Positions 7,394 through 14,776 are shown, counted from the stretch's first letter. The stretch: DNA of 14,776 bases from CAKSFT01 sp045603125 (GCA_045603125.1 JAZULN010000026.1:1-14776); one strand, 5' to 3'. Made by a program: numbers and translations. Notes: generated by a model from the sequence alone, not told the origin.

Positions 7394-7399
7394 TCCTCC
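7394..7399 (-). promoter_or_regulatory. Ribosome binding site deciding the ctpA TTG start
   Basis: GGAGGA on the minus strand, exactly seven bases before TTG at 7386. It lies inside the longer open frame that begins at the ATG 7443, which itself has no recognisable RBS. The TTG is therefore taken as the true start. Confidence 0.8.
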
Positions 7400-7516
7400 G
7401 GATTCTTAAAATTTATAGCATGATTTATAAGTCCTCTTGCCATTATGGAAAAAAGATCACAAAGATTTTTCTAATCCTAATTATATGTAATTTCAGGGAC
7501 CTATATTATGGTTTTT

Positions 7517-7547
7517 TAAAAATATTGGGGAGGCGGAATGCCTCCCC
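7517..7547 (-). terminator. Terminator after the M23 peptidase gene
   Basis: On the minus strand GGGGAGGC, a five-base loop and GCCTCCCC make a GC-rich 8-bp stem (7547-7540 with 7534-7527). AATATTTTTA follows. It lies 12 bases after the M23 stop codon. It should end most transcription of the cdaR-ftsEX-M23 unit before ctpA. The remaining bases up to the ctpA start (7400-7516) show AT-rich sequence with TATAAT-like words but no good -35 partner. Confidence 0.88.
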
Positions 7548-7558
7548 TGAATAGTTCG

Positions 7559-8698
7559 TTAAAAGAAACTCATAGGATTTACTAAAGTTCCGTTTTTAGA
7601 AATTTCAAAATGAATATGAGGACCGGTTGAATTGCCGGTTGAGCCAACCTTGGCAATAACCTGACCACGCACTACAGTATCACCTACCGACACACAAAGT
7701 CTGCTGTTGTGGGCATATAGGGAGGTGTAACCGTTGCCGTGGTCGATTACTACATAGTTTCCGTAGCTCTTACCGAATCCTGCAACAATAATCTTACCTG
7801 AGTCGGCGGCTAAAACATCTGTTCCGTTTGGTGCACCAATGTCGATGCCTCTGTGCATACTTGTTGCCTTAGCGTTTGGCTTTTCACGTTTTCCATAATA
7901 TGATGTCACACGTTTCGATGCGGCAGATGGCCATATAAATTGTCCATTTCCTTTTACAGACACACTGCCCGAACCTTGAGCTTTTCTAATTTGAGCCATA
8001 ATTGCCTGATATTCTTCTTCAGCCTCTTTTTCTTCTTTTTCCAATGCCTTTATGTCTGAATTTAAATCGTCAATAATGGCTTGCTTTTCTTTTTGGAGTT
8101 TTTCCAGGGAAGCTTGCTTATTCTTTAGCATATTTCGTGCCTCGACCTGTTCGTCACGCTCGGTTTCGATAATAATTTTAGCTTCTTCCATTTCCTTTTG
8201 GGAGTTGATGTAAGAATCGATTATGCCTTTATCGTGGTCGACAATCTCTTGTAAAAGTGACATTCTTGATAGCAAATCCCCAAAGCCGTCAGCTTTTAAT
8301 ATAATTTCCAAATTAGAGGTTGTGCCGTATTCATACATAACCCTGATTCTTTGTTTCAAGGTTTCGCGGTTTTCAATAACGAGATCCTCTAATTCTTCAA
8401 TTCGTTTTTCCTTTTCTTGGATTTCTGCATTCTTTGCATCAATTACCGAGGATACAGAATCTATATCTTCTTCTAAACCGCTAATCTGCATATCTAATTC
8501 GATACGCTTTTCAATTTGTGCATCTTTTTCCTTTTCCTTTGCCTTAATCTGCTTTTCCTTTTCTTTTATCTCCTGGCTTCGCTTGTCCATTTCTTTCTGA
8601 AGCTCTGAAATGCTCTTCGCACCAAGAGAGATATACTGGGTTGAAACCAATATAGTAAGGATAAGAAGGATTGAACATATAATTTTATGTTTTTTCAT
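7559..8698 (-). CDS. Secreted coiled-coil M23 peptidase (EnvC/PcsB-like murein hydrolase)
   Basis: Exported peptidoglycan endopeptidase, 379 residues. A signal peptide (about 1-27, KKHK then a hydrophobic core and a Ser-Leu-Gly-Ala end) is followed by two long Glu/Lys-rich coiled-coil stretches (about 28-120 and 160-240) with a bend region (MYEYGTTSNLEIIL) near 121-155. The C-terminal LytM/M23 domain spans about 255-379. Zinc ligands His282 and Asp286 (MHRGIDIG) and His363 (GPHIHFE) are present, as are His330 and His361, so it looks catalytically active, unlike EnvC itself. In EnvC and PcsB the coiled coil binds FtsX, which controls wall cleavage at division. The gene starts 10 bases after ftsX, with AGAGGTG before the ATG. 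Partnering with FtsEX is inferred from layout and neighbours. Confidence 0.93.
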   Translation of the reverse strand: MKKHKIICSILLILTILVSTQYISLGAKSISELQKEMDKRSQEIKEKEKQIKAKEKEKDAQIEKRIELDMQISGLEEDIDSVSSVIDAKNAEIQEKEKRIEELEDLVIENRETLKQRIRVMYEYGTTSNLEIILKADGFGDLLSRMSLLQEIVDHDKGIIDSYINSQKEMEEAKIIIETERDEQVEARNMLKNKQASLEKLQKEKQAIIDDLNSDIKALEKEEKEAEEEYQAIMAQIRKAQGSGSVSVKGNGQFIWPSAASKRVTSYYGKREKPNAKATSMHRGIDIGAPNGTDVLAADSGKIIVAGFGKSYGNYVVIDHGNGYTSLYAHNSRLCVSVGDTVVRGQVIAKVGSTGNSTGPHIHFEISKNGTLVNPMSFF

Positions 8699-8708
8699 AA
8701 GTCACCTC

Positions 8709-9593
8709 TTATACATTAAGATACTTACGCATTGAAATCATACTTCCAACCATACCGATAATTCCACCGGTTAAAATAAATAGAATACCTACAATTGGTG
8801 CAATTTGAACATATGGAATGATTTCAAATAAACTCAGAGTTTGCTTAATATAGTTAGAAAGCAGGACATATCCTAAAGACATAATTATGAATGAAATTAT
8901 AGCACCTATAAGACCGATAAGAATTCCTTCAATAACAAAAGGAATTTTGATGAATCTGTCGGTAGCACCGATGTATTTCATGATATTTATTTCTTTTCTT
9001 CTGTTAAATACTGTAAGACGTATTGTATTTGACATTATAACAACGGCAATTATAAAGAGTAAAACCATTGCAACGATGCTTAGTTTTTTTATAACATTTG
9101 AAAAGTTTATAATTATATTTACAAAATCCTGCCTGTTTACAACATCTTCAATATCCTGGATTTCCTGAAGTGCTGAAACGGTAAGAGGGGTTTCCTCGAT
9201 GTTATGCACCTTAATCTTATAGGAATCGCGGAAGGTGTCTTCTAAGCCTTCAGCAAGCTGTGCATTACCGCCAAACATATCATCAACTAAATAATCAAAT
9301 GCCTCTTCTTTTGAAAAGAGGGTTACTTCGCTTACATTTGCCACATTATCAATTTCGGTTTTAATCTTTTCAAGACGCTTATCGGAGGTTCCGTCTTTTA
9401 TGTAAACCTGAATTTCGCATTGGCTCTTAATCTGGTTGGCAATATGATTCATGTTTAAGGACACTATTGTAAAAACGCCCAAAATAAGAAGACAACAAGT
9501 GATTGTAAAGAATGAGGCTATGGTCATAAGCCCATTTCTGAATATATTCTTTTTTGCCTGGGAGAGTGAATATTTAAATTTACTGAATCTCAT
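8709..9593 (-). CDS. ftsX: Cell division protein FtsX
   Basis: Membrane subunit of the FtsEX complex, an ABC-type system that does not appear to transport but transmits ATP-driven movement to wall hydrolases at the division site. With the chosen start it has 294 residues: a first membrane segment about 23-46, an extracytoplasmic loop about 47-168 (the hydrolase-contact region), and three further membrane segments (about 172-192, 219-248 and 262-286) with the cytoplasmic NRRKEINIMKYIGAT coupling region between. The long frame begins at 9638, but the ATG at 9593 follows GGAGGTG within the end of ftsE and yields the usual N-terminus MRFSKFKYSL. ftsE and ftsX overlap by 14 bases, which indicates translational coupling. 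Confidence 0.95.
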   Translation of the reverse strand: MRFSKFKYSLSQAKKNIFRNGLMTIASFFTITCCLLILGVFTIVSLNMNHIANQIKSQCEIQVYIKDGTSDKRLEKIKTEIDNVANVSEVTLFSKEEAFDYLVDDMFGGNAQLAEGLEDTFRDSYKIKVHNIEETPLTVSALQEIQDIEDVVNRQDFVNIIINFSNVIKKLSIVAMVLLFIIAVVIMSNTIRLTVFNRRKEINIMKYIGATDRFIKIPFVIEGILIGLIGAIISFIIMSLGYVLLSNYIKQTLSLFEIIPYVQIAPIVGILFILTGGIIGMVGSMISMRKYLNV

Positions 9594-10269
9594 TTTCGTA
9601 TTCACCTCCGGCTTCATCACGTACAATTTTACCATCAAAAACCTCTATAACACGCTTTTTCATGGCGTCAACTATATCTTTTGCATGGGTTGCCATAATT
9701 ATGGTTGTACCCATTTTGTTGATGCTTTCAAAAAGTTCCATGATTTCCATGGCTGTTGCAGGGTTTAGGTTACCTGTAGGCTCGTCGGCAATCAAAATTG
9801 ACGGATTATTAACTAAAGCTCTTGCCAAAGACACTCTCTGCTGCTCACCGCCCGATAGCTCTTTCGGGAAAACTTTTGCCTTATGGCTTAGTCCCACCTG
9901 ATTTAAAACGGCAGGGACCTGTCTTCTGATTTCCTTTTTTGAAGCACCAACCACCTGCATTGCAAATTCAACATTTTCATAAACGGTTCTGTCTTCTAAG
10001 AGTCTGAAATCCTGGAAAACCACACCCATTTTTCTGCGTAAATATGGGATTTCCTTGTGGGTTATGGCAGTAATGTCTTCGCCGTAAAGATATATATGAC
10101 CGGAAGTTACGTTTTCTTCGCGCATAATGAGTTTTGTGATGGTAGTTTTTCCGGCACCGCTGGAGCCTACTAAAAACACAAACTCGCCATTTTCGATTTT
10201 TAAATTAACACCGTCTAGGGCTAAAGTTCCGTTGTCATATTCCTTTACTACATCCACTAATTCTATCAT
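9580..10269 (-). CDS. ftsE: Cell division ATP-binding protein FtsE
   Basis: Cytoplasmic ATPase of the FtsEX complex, 229 residues, the usual length. Walker A GSSGAGKT is at 35-42, the Q-loop Gln is in VVFQDFRLL (83-91), the ABC signature LSGGEQQ at 138-144, and Walker B ILIADEPTGNL at 158-168 with Glu163. The H-loop His195 is in MATHAKDIV. All ATPase elements are intact. The highly conserved DEPTGNL and VFQDFRLL strings distinguish FtsE from general ABC transporters, and the overlapping ftsX confirms it. GAGG lies nine to ten bases before the ATG. It follows the CdaR-like regulator by 26 bases and is probably on the same transcript. Confidence 0.97.
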   Translation of the reverse strand: MIELVDVVKEYDNGTLALDGVNLKIENGEFVFLVGSSGAGKTTITKLIMREENVTSGHIYLYGEDITAITHKEIPYLRRKMGVVFQDFRLLEDRTVYENVEFAMQVVGASKKEIRRQVPAVLNQVGLSHKAKVFPKELSGGEQQRVSLARALVNNPSILIADEPTGNLNPATAMEIMELFESINKMGTTIIMATHAKDIVDAMKKRVIEVFDGKIVRDEAGGEYENEIQ

Positions 10270-10295
10270 AAATTAAGTCCTCGTAAAAATATCTA

Positions 10296-11381
10296 TTAGA
10301 TTGACATAGAGTTTGACATAAGATACTTGTGTACCATCATAGCAACTTTAAATACGATTGCCTGATCAAACTTTCTAAGGTCAAGCCCTGTTAGTTTATA
10401 TATCTTTTCAAGTCTGTATACAAGGGTATTTCTGTGGACGAATAGCTGTCTTGATGTTTCTGAAACGTTAAGGTCGTTTTCAAAGAACTTGTTGATTGTT
10501 AAAATAGTTTCGTTGTCAAGTAAGGTTATATCGCCCTTTTTAAATACTTCCTGTAAGAAAAGTTCGCAAAGCTTAATGGGGAGTTGGTAGATTAGTCTGC
10601 CAATACCGAGGTTCTGATAGTTTAGTATATACATTTCTTCGTTAAATACTTTGCCGACTTCAAGCGCAATTTGTGCTTCTTTATATGCACTATTTAATTC
10701 GTTGATAGTTTCTGCAACGGTACTAACACCAACTAAAACTGTAAGCATAGTTTCTGCACGTACAGTATCTAAAATTGACTGTGCGATAGAATCAAGATAC
10801 TCAGGTGAAGTATTTTCTCTTAGCTCCTTGATTAAAACAATATTGTCACTGTCTATGTTTACAACGAAATCCTTTTCCTTATCAGGGTACATGTTGCGGA
10901 TTACTTCATAGATACCGCTATCGCCGTGCTTTTGAACCTTTATGTAGAAAACGGCTCTTGCAACATCGGTGTCAACATGAAGCTCGTGTGCCTTCTGGTG
11001 AAGGTCATAGGCTAACATGTTGTCAAAAATGATGTTTTGAACAAATATGGTTTTGTCGTATTTTTCGTCATAGTAGTAACGGACATTGTTGGCAGCAACC
11101 GTGATTGCACTGCAACAATACTTTGAAATTTCGTCGATGCCTTCAACATACACAATGTATTCAGGGTAGGGCTTTCCTGATAAAAGTCTTACCGTATAGC
11201 CATTTTTGAAGAAAATTTTGTCATCATTTGGAACGGCATAAACTAATTCCTCAATAACATCTTCTGAAACTTCGTTTCCGTTAGATGCAAGTACAAGACC
11301 TTGTGCGTCTGCAATACCAAAGCGTCTTGGGAAGACCTCTGCCATTTGCTGGACAATGTTTTGAAATGCTTTACTAATCAT
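10296..11381 (-). CDS. CdaR/PucR-type transcriptional regulator
   Basis: Cytoplasmic DNA-binding regulator of the CdaR (sugar diacid regulator)/PucR family, 361 residues. Residues about 1-125 resemble a diverged sugar-diacid recognition domain (ISKAFQNIVQQMAEVF, then GIADAQGLVLAS). Residues about 138-255 match the GGDEF-like CdaR middle domain. The C-terminal helix-turn-helix is clear at about 303-327 (DLNVSETSRQLFVHRNTLVYRLEKI). Start choice: longer frames reach 11444, which coincides with the predicted transcription start. The ATG at 11381 follows CGGAGG at about six bases, so it is used. It heads the ftsE-ftsX-M23 unit, which is unexpected for a metabolic regulator; it may sense a sugar-acid or cell-wall-related ligand, but none can be assigned. 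Family is confident, specificity unknown. Confidence 0.88.
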   Translation of the reverse strand: MISKAFQNIVQQMAEVFPRRFGIADAQGLVLASNGNEVSEDVIEELVYAVPNDDKIFFKNGYTVRLLSGKPYPEYIVYVEGIDEISKYCCSAITVAANNVRYYYDEKYDKTIFVQNIIFDNMLAYDLHQKAHELHVDTDVARAVFYIKVQKHGDSGIYEVIRNMYPDKEKDFVVNIDSDNIVLIKELRENTSPEYLDSIAQSILDTVRAETMLTVLVGVSTVAETINELNSAYKEAQIALEVGKVFNEEMYILNYQNLGIGRLIYQLPIKLCELFLQEVFKKGDITLLDNETILTINKFFENDLNVSETSRQLFVHRNTLVYRLEKIYKLTGLDLRKFDQAIVFKVAMMVHKYLMSNSMSI

Positions 11382-11450
11382 AATTAACCTCCGTTTATTT
11401 AACTTTTCTTTAAAAAACATCTCATTTGCGGATAAAATCCACACAAGTGT

Positions 11451-11479
11451 AGTATATCACATTTATAATTATTTGTACA
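11451..11479 (-). promoter_or_regulatory. Promoter of the cdaR-like/ftsEX unit
   Basis: On the minus strand TGTACA (11479-11474), a 17-base spacer and TATACT (11456-11451), with TGA before the -10 (extended -10). The -35 match is moderate (4 of 6). Transcription would begin near 11444, leaving a leader of about 63 bases. The palindromic TGTACA could also be part of an operator. Confidence 0.6.
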
Positions 11480-11500
11480 GTTTTTTTGGCGAAAAAATTT

Positions 11501-11522
11501 AAAAAAATTGTAACATTTACAA
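11501..11522 (-). terminator. Weak terminator of the EamA gene or operator palindrome
   Basis: TTGTAA-three bases-TTACAA forms a short AT-rich inverted repeat (11508-11522). On the minus strand seven T follow it, then AAATTTTTT. This could end transcription of the EamA gene, although the stem has only one GC pair. It also lies about 30 bases upstream of the cdaR-like promoter next to a second palindrome, TGTTAACA (11525-11532), so a regulator binding site is equally possible. The rest of 11382-11576 is AT-rich leader and promoter sequence with no gene. Confidence 0.35.
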
Positions 11523-11576
11523 ACTGTTAACAAAAAAACTCATAAAATAAGGAAATTTTTCAAGAAATTTTGCATA

Positions 11577-12494
11577 TTATACGCTAAAATTCTGTTTGTT
11601 TTTGGCTTTTTGGGGCAGTTGTGAGAGGATTATTGCAAAAAACATTATAAATGAGCCAATCCACTCTCTTTGAGTTGGAAAAAGGTTTAATATAACCATA
11701 CTTGCCAAAACCCCGAAAACCGATTCAAGGCTCATTAAAAGTGACGCAATTGCCGGGGGTGTATGCTTCTGACCGACAATTTGCAAAGTAAAGGCAATAC
11801 CGCTTGACATTATACCTGCATATAAAATAGGCAAAATGGCGGAAACTATGCCGGAAATTGTCGGGGTTTCAAATATAAATGCAAGAATAGTTGCAAGTAA
11901 AAATACAACTAAAAATTGAATACAGGATAGTTTTACCGAATCGACTTTTGGTGAGAAATGGTCAACCACCAAAATATGTAGGGAAAATGATACAGCACAA
12001 AGCAATAAAAATATGTCGTTTGCCTCTAAAGAAAGATTTGAGTTTACACATAGAAAGTAAAGCCCTAAAACGCCGAGAACTACCGAAATCCATACCTTTG
12101 CCGATACCTTTTTACCGATAAAAAGCCCCAAAATCGGCACAAGCAGGATATACATAGCGGTGATAAATCCGGATTTTCCTGCATTGTCGTCGCTCATGCC
12201 AAACTGTTGGAGGGACGATGAAAGAGTCAGAACTACCCCACAGGATATTCCGCCGATTAAAAGGGGCTTTAAGTTTATTTTTTTCTTTTCGTTTTCGGTG
12301 TTTTTGATGCCTTTTTTAAAGTCAAAAATAATAGACAGAATAAGCAAAAATAAAAAGCCGAATAACGAGCGTGATGCTAAAAATGTAAAGGGGCTGACAA
12401 GTGTTGATGCAACGCTTTGTGCAACGAAGGTAGACCCCCAGAAAAATGATGCTGTTATTAGCGAAAGATTTCCTAAAAGTTGTTTTGATTTCAT
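11577..12494 (-). CDS. EamA/DMT-family transporter
   Basis: Inner-membrane transporter of the drug/metabolite transporter superfamily, 305 residues with about ten membrane helices arranged as two EamA repeats. The first repeat begins LSLITASFFWGSTFVAQSVA, with the family's Trp-Gly near the first helix. The second includes the C-terminal AGIMSSGIAFTLQIVGQKHT and LMSLESVFGVLASMVIL, typical EamA segments with the conserved Glu. Family members export amino acids, nucleosides or other metabolites; the substrate cannot be assigned. AAGGAG lies seven bases before the ATG. It stands alone, divergent from lon, with its own extended -10 promoter and at best a weak terminator. Confidence 0.93.
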   Translation of the reverse strand: MKSKQLLGNLSLITASFFWGSTFVAQSVASTLVSPFTFLASRSLFGFLFLLILSIIFDFKKGIKNTENEKKKINLKPLLIGGISCGVVLTLSSSLQQFGMSDDNAGKSGFITAMYILLVPILGLFIGKKVSAKVWISVVLGVLGLYFLCVNSNLSLEANDIFLLLCAVSFSLHILVVDHFSPKVDSVKLSCIQFLVVFLLATILAFIFETPTISGIVSAILPILYAGIMSSGIAFTLQIVGQKHTPPAIASLLMSLESVFGVLASMVILNLFPTQREWIGSFIMFFAIILSQLPQKAKNKQNFSV

Positions 12495-12527
12495 GATTTT
12501 CTCCTTAAAATTTTATAATCAAGATGC

Positions 12528-12536
12528 ATTATACCA
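12528..12536 (-). promoter_or_regulatory. Extended -10 promoter of the EamA gene
   Basis: On the minus strand TGG-TATAAT (12536-12528), a perfect -10 box with a TGn extension. No good -35 hexamer lies at 16-18 bases (TTTATT is the nearest), which extended -10 promoters can tolerate. The start would be near 12521, leaving a leader of about 25 bases with the RBS. Confidence 0.65.
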
Positions 12537-12583
12537 TAAAATTTTCAAAAAATAAACAAAATTTTAAATTTAGCGAAAAATAG

Positions 12584-12612
12584 TTGAAAAAGAAATTGAA
12601 ATATTGTATAAT
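12584..12612 (+). promoter_or_regulatory. Promoter of lon
   Basis: TTGAAA (12584-12589), a 17-base spacer and a perfect TATAAT (12607-12612). The start would be near 12619, about 63 bases before the TTG start of lon. This is a housekeeping (sigma-A type) promoter. No CIRCE or CtsR-type heat-shock operator is seen around it. Confidence 0.83.
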
Positions 12613-12620
12613 GTAAAGTG

Positions 12621-12634
12621 GATATTTTTATATC
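12621..12634 (+). other. Small hairpin at the start of the lon leader
   Basis: GATAT-TTTT-ATATC forms a perfect 5-bp stem with a four-base loop right after the predicted transcription start of lon. It may stabilise the 5' end of the mRNA or be a protein-binding palindrome. It is short and AT-rich, so chance is possible. Confidence 0.3.
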
Positions 12635-12681
12635 ATAAAAAGATTACTTAGGTTTTTAGGCGAAAGGAATGGAAGATTAAC

Positions 12682-14776
12682 TTGGATAAAAAAATTACAT
12701 TACCTGCTATGGCTTTAAGAGGATTGGTTATATTTCCTTACTCGACAGTCGGATTTGATGTTGTAAGGGAAAAATCCAAAAAGGCACTTGATGAGGCTAT
12801 GGAAGGGGATAGATTGATATATCTTGTAACCCAGAAGTCAATGAATGTGGAGGAGCCGGCAGAACTTGACTTATATAAAGTGGGTACGATTGCAAAAATT
12901 AAGAGAATTATGAAGCTGCCCGGGGGAGTGGTTCATGCTGTGGTAGAAGGGGTAGAGCGTGCAAGACTTTTGGGAATCGATAGTTTTAAACCTTATCTTA
13001 CAGCGTCGATAGAGTTAATAGATGATACCACTATTGACAATGAAGTGGTAAACCAGGCATATGCAAGAAGTCTTCAGGATACACTGGATAAGTATCTGGA
13101 GTTTGACAGAAGATTCCCGATAGATATGACAATTGAGCACACCGAGGCGGGAAATCTCTCGGCACTTTGCGATGTGGTTTCTGCAAACCTTGGATGCGGA
13201 TACTTTAAAAAGCAGGAGCTTTTGGATATTTTTGATGTTTATAAAAGAGCCGAGAAGCTTTCGGAGGTTATAAAGACAGAAGCTAGCGTTCTAAAGTACA
13301 AAAAGGAAATTAATGACAAGGTCAAAGAAAATATCGACGAAAACCAAAGGGAATATTATCTTCGTGAGGAGATGAAGGTAATTGAAAAGGAATTGGGCGA
13401 TAAAGACGGTTATTCCGAGGAAATGGCAAAATATAGAGACGACATAAAAAATCTCGGATTAGAAGAAAAGTATGAAGAAAAGCTTTTAAAAGAGGTCGAA
13501 AGACTCTCAAAAATGCACCAATCCTCTCCTGATGGTGCGGTTATTCGGAATTACCTTGACAATGTGTTGGCGTTACCCTGGAACAAAAAAAGTGAGGAAA
13601 TTTCAGATATAAACTATGCAGAGAAAATCCTCGAAAAAGACCACTACGGAATGACGGAGGTCAAAAAAAGGGTTTTGGAACATTTGGCAGTTTACAAGCG
13701 AACCGAAGGTAAAAATGGTACGGTTTTATGCTTATCCGGACCTCCGGGGACTGGTAAAACATCTATTGCAAAGTCTATTGCAAAGGCTTTGGGAAGAGAA
13801 TATGTGAGGGTGTCTTTGGGAGGTATTCGTGATGAGGCGGATATAAGAGGACATAGAAAAACTTACATAGGTTCAATGCCGGGCAGAATTTTAAATGCAG
13901 TGGAACAAGCCGGTACAAAGAATCCGCTTATATTATTGGATGAGCTTGATAAGATGGGGGCAGACTATAAGGGCGACCCGTCATCTGCTATGCTTGAGGT
14001 TTTGGATATCGAGCAGAATTTCGCATTTCGTGACCATTATATCGAAATCCCCTTCGATTTATCCGAAGTGATGTTTATTGCAACTGCAAACAACTTGAGT
14101 ACAATTCCGGCACCACTTTTGGATAGAATTGAAGTTATTGAGTTGTCGGGTTATACTGAAGAAGAAAAGCTGAATATTGCGGAAAAATATTTGATTCCGA
14201 AGCAACAGGAAAAGCATGGACTTTCAAATGTAAAAATAACCTTTGACGAAGAAGGTATCAGGACAATTATTCAAAGATACACTCGTGAGTCGGGAGTAAG
14301 AGGCTTAGAGAGAAAAATTGCCGAGATAATGCGGAAAATTGCAACAGAAATCGAAAAATCAGGCAAAAAGAGTGCAAAAATCAGCAAAAGAACTTTATCG
14401 AAATATCTCGATAAACCTATATATGACTTCGACCTTATGAATAAAAAAGACGAGGTGGGAATTGTAAGAGGACTTGCGTGGACAAGTGTCGGTGGGGACA
14501 CATTATCTATCGAAGTAAATGTCATGGAAGGGACAGGTAAAGTTGAGCTGACCGGAAAGCTTGGCGACGTTATGAAGGAGTCGGCAATGACGGCAATCAG
14601 CTATATTAGGTCGGCATCCGACGAACTAAAAATCGATAATGACTTCTATAAAACAAAGGATATACATATTCACGTGCCTCAAGGGGCGGTGCCTAAAGAC
14701 GGGCCGTCTGCCGGCATTACTATTGCAACAGCGGTGGCATCTGCTTTATCAGACACTCCTGTTCGCCGAGATGTTG
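12682..14776 (+). CDS. lon: ATP-dependent protease La (Lon), C-terminus beyond window
   Basis: Cytoplasmic AAA+ serine protease that degrades misfolded and regulatory proteins. The frame is open for 698 codons to the window edge, so the gene is partial at its 3' side only. The N-terminal Lon substrate domain begins ITLPAMALRGLVIFP. The coiled helical region (ENQREYYLREEMKVIEKELG) is near 220-240. Walker A GPPGTGKT is at 353-360, Walker B LILLDELDK at 416-424, and the sensor and arginine-finger regions follow (ATANN, LLDRIEVI). The protease domain contains the catalytic serine Ser676 in PKDGPSAGI; the partner lysine and perhaps 75-115 residues lie outside the window. The start is TTG at 12682 with GGAAG six bases upstream. 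The next in-frame ATG (12709) would remove the conserved first strand. Single promoter upstream; divergent from the EamA gene. Confidence 0.97.
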   Translation, partial: MDKKITLPAMALRGLVIFPYSTVGFDVVREKSKKALDEAMEGDRLIYLVTQKSMNVEEPAELDLYKVGTIAKIKRIMKLPGGVVHAVVEGVERARLLGIDSFKPYLTASIELIDDTTIDNEVVNQAYARSLQDTLDKYLEFDRRFPIDMTIEHTEAGNLSALCDVVSANLGCGYFKKQELLDIFDVYKRAEKLSEVIKTEASVLKYKKEINDKVKENIDENQREYYLREEMKVIEKELGDKDGYSEEMAKYRDDIKNLGLEEKYEEKLLKEVERLSKMHQSSPDGAVIRNYLDNVLALPWNKKSEEISDINYAEKILEKDHYGMTEVKKRVLEHLAVYKRTEGKNGTVLCLSGPPGTGKTSIAKSIAKALGREYVRVSLGGIRDEADIRGHRKTYIGSMPGRILNAVEQAGTKNPLILLDELDKMGADYKGDPSSAMLEVLDIEQNFAFRDHYIEIPFDLSEVMFIATANNLSTIPAPLLDRIEVIELSGYTEEEKLNIAEKYLIPKQQEKHGLSNVKITFDEEGIRTIIQRYTRESGVRGLERKIAEIMRKIATEIEKSGKKSAKISKRTLSKYLDKPIYDFDLMNKKDEVGIVRGLAWTSVGGDTLSIEVNVMEGTGKVELTGKLGDVMKESAMTAISYIRSASDELKIDNDFYKTKDIHIHVPQGAVPKDGPSAGITIATAVASALSDTPVRRDV

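Noticed and set aside
9451..9768. Plus-strand frame across the ftsE-ftsX junction
   Set aside because: It is opposite two well-supported genes, with no RBS or recognisable domain.
12613..12681. Heat-shock operator (CIRCE or CtsR) or riboswitch in the lon leader
   Set aside because: Only a 5-bp AT-rich hairpin is present; no CIRCE palindrome or tandem GGTCAAA repeats were found.
13322..14525. Minus-strand open frames inside lon
   Set aside because: They are shadows of the continuous lon frame, which was read codon by codon without a stop or frameshift.

Overview
This is an AT-rich chromosomal window from a low-GC Gram-positive bacterium, most likely an anaerobic member of the class Clostridia. 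The pointers are Shine-Dalgarno sequences of the GGAGG type, the rplS-lepB pair, a PcsB/EnvC-like M23 protein beside FtsEX, a clostridial-type receiver-SARP regulator, and frequent TTG starts (three of the fourteen genes). It is mainly core genome. I see no phage, insertion sequence, CRISPR array, tRNA or rRNA, and no stretch over 300 bases without a gene.

Layout. (1) 18-1214, minus: rplS (ribosomal protein L19) then lepB (signal peptidase I), with a promoter and an L19-leader-like RNA before rplS and a terminator-like hairpin between the genes. (2) 1251-4652, minus: a tight three-gene operon, reading an RlmD/RlmCD-type rRNA uracil methyltransferase, then a ferritin-like/VIT1 fusion iron transporter (MbfA type), then an acyltransferase-3 membrane protein. 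(3) 4690-6204, plus: a divergent two-gene operon with a degenerate-receiver/SARP-like regulator and a cytoplasmic SGNH hydrolase, closed by a strong bidirectional terminator. (4) 6199-11479, minus: a cell-division and wall-hydrolysis cluster, reading a CdaR/PucR-type regulator, ftsE, ftsX, a secreted coiled-coil M23 peptidase and, after a terminator, a membrane-anchored S41 (CtpA/B) protease. (5) 11577-12536, minus: an EamA-family transporter. (6) 12584-end, plus: lon, cut by the window edge after its catalytic serine.

How the genes work together. FtsEX would pass ATP-driven conformational change across the membrane to the M23 hydrolase (the FtsEX-PcsB/EnvC model), with CtpA/B acting on extracytoplasmic proteins nearby. 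L19 and signal peptidase I belong to translation and secretion. The ferritin-VIT fusion is expected to move iron out of the cytoplasm.

Several starts were moved from the longest open frame using ribosome binding sites and inferred transcription starts (acyltransferase, rlmD, ctpA, ftsX, cdaR-like). No clearly new system is visible. The most curious items are the aspartate-poor receiver/SARP regulator paired with an SGNH hydrolase, the CdaR-like regulator heading the ftsEX cluster, and the RBS-sequestering rplS leader.
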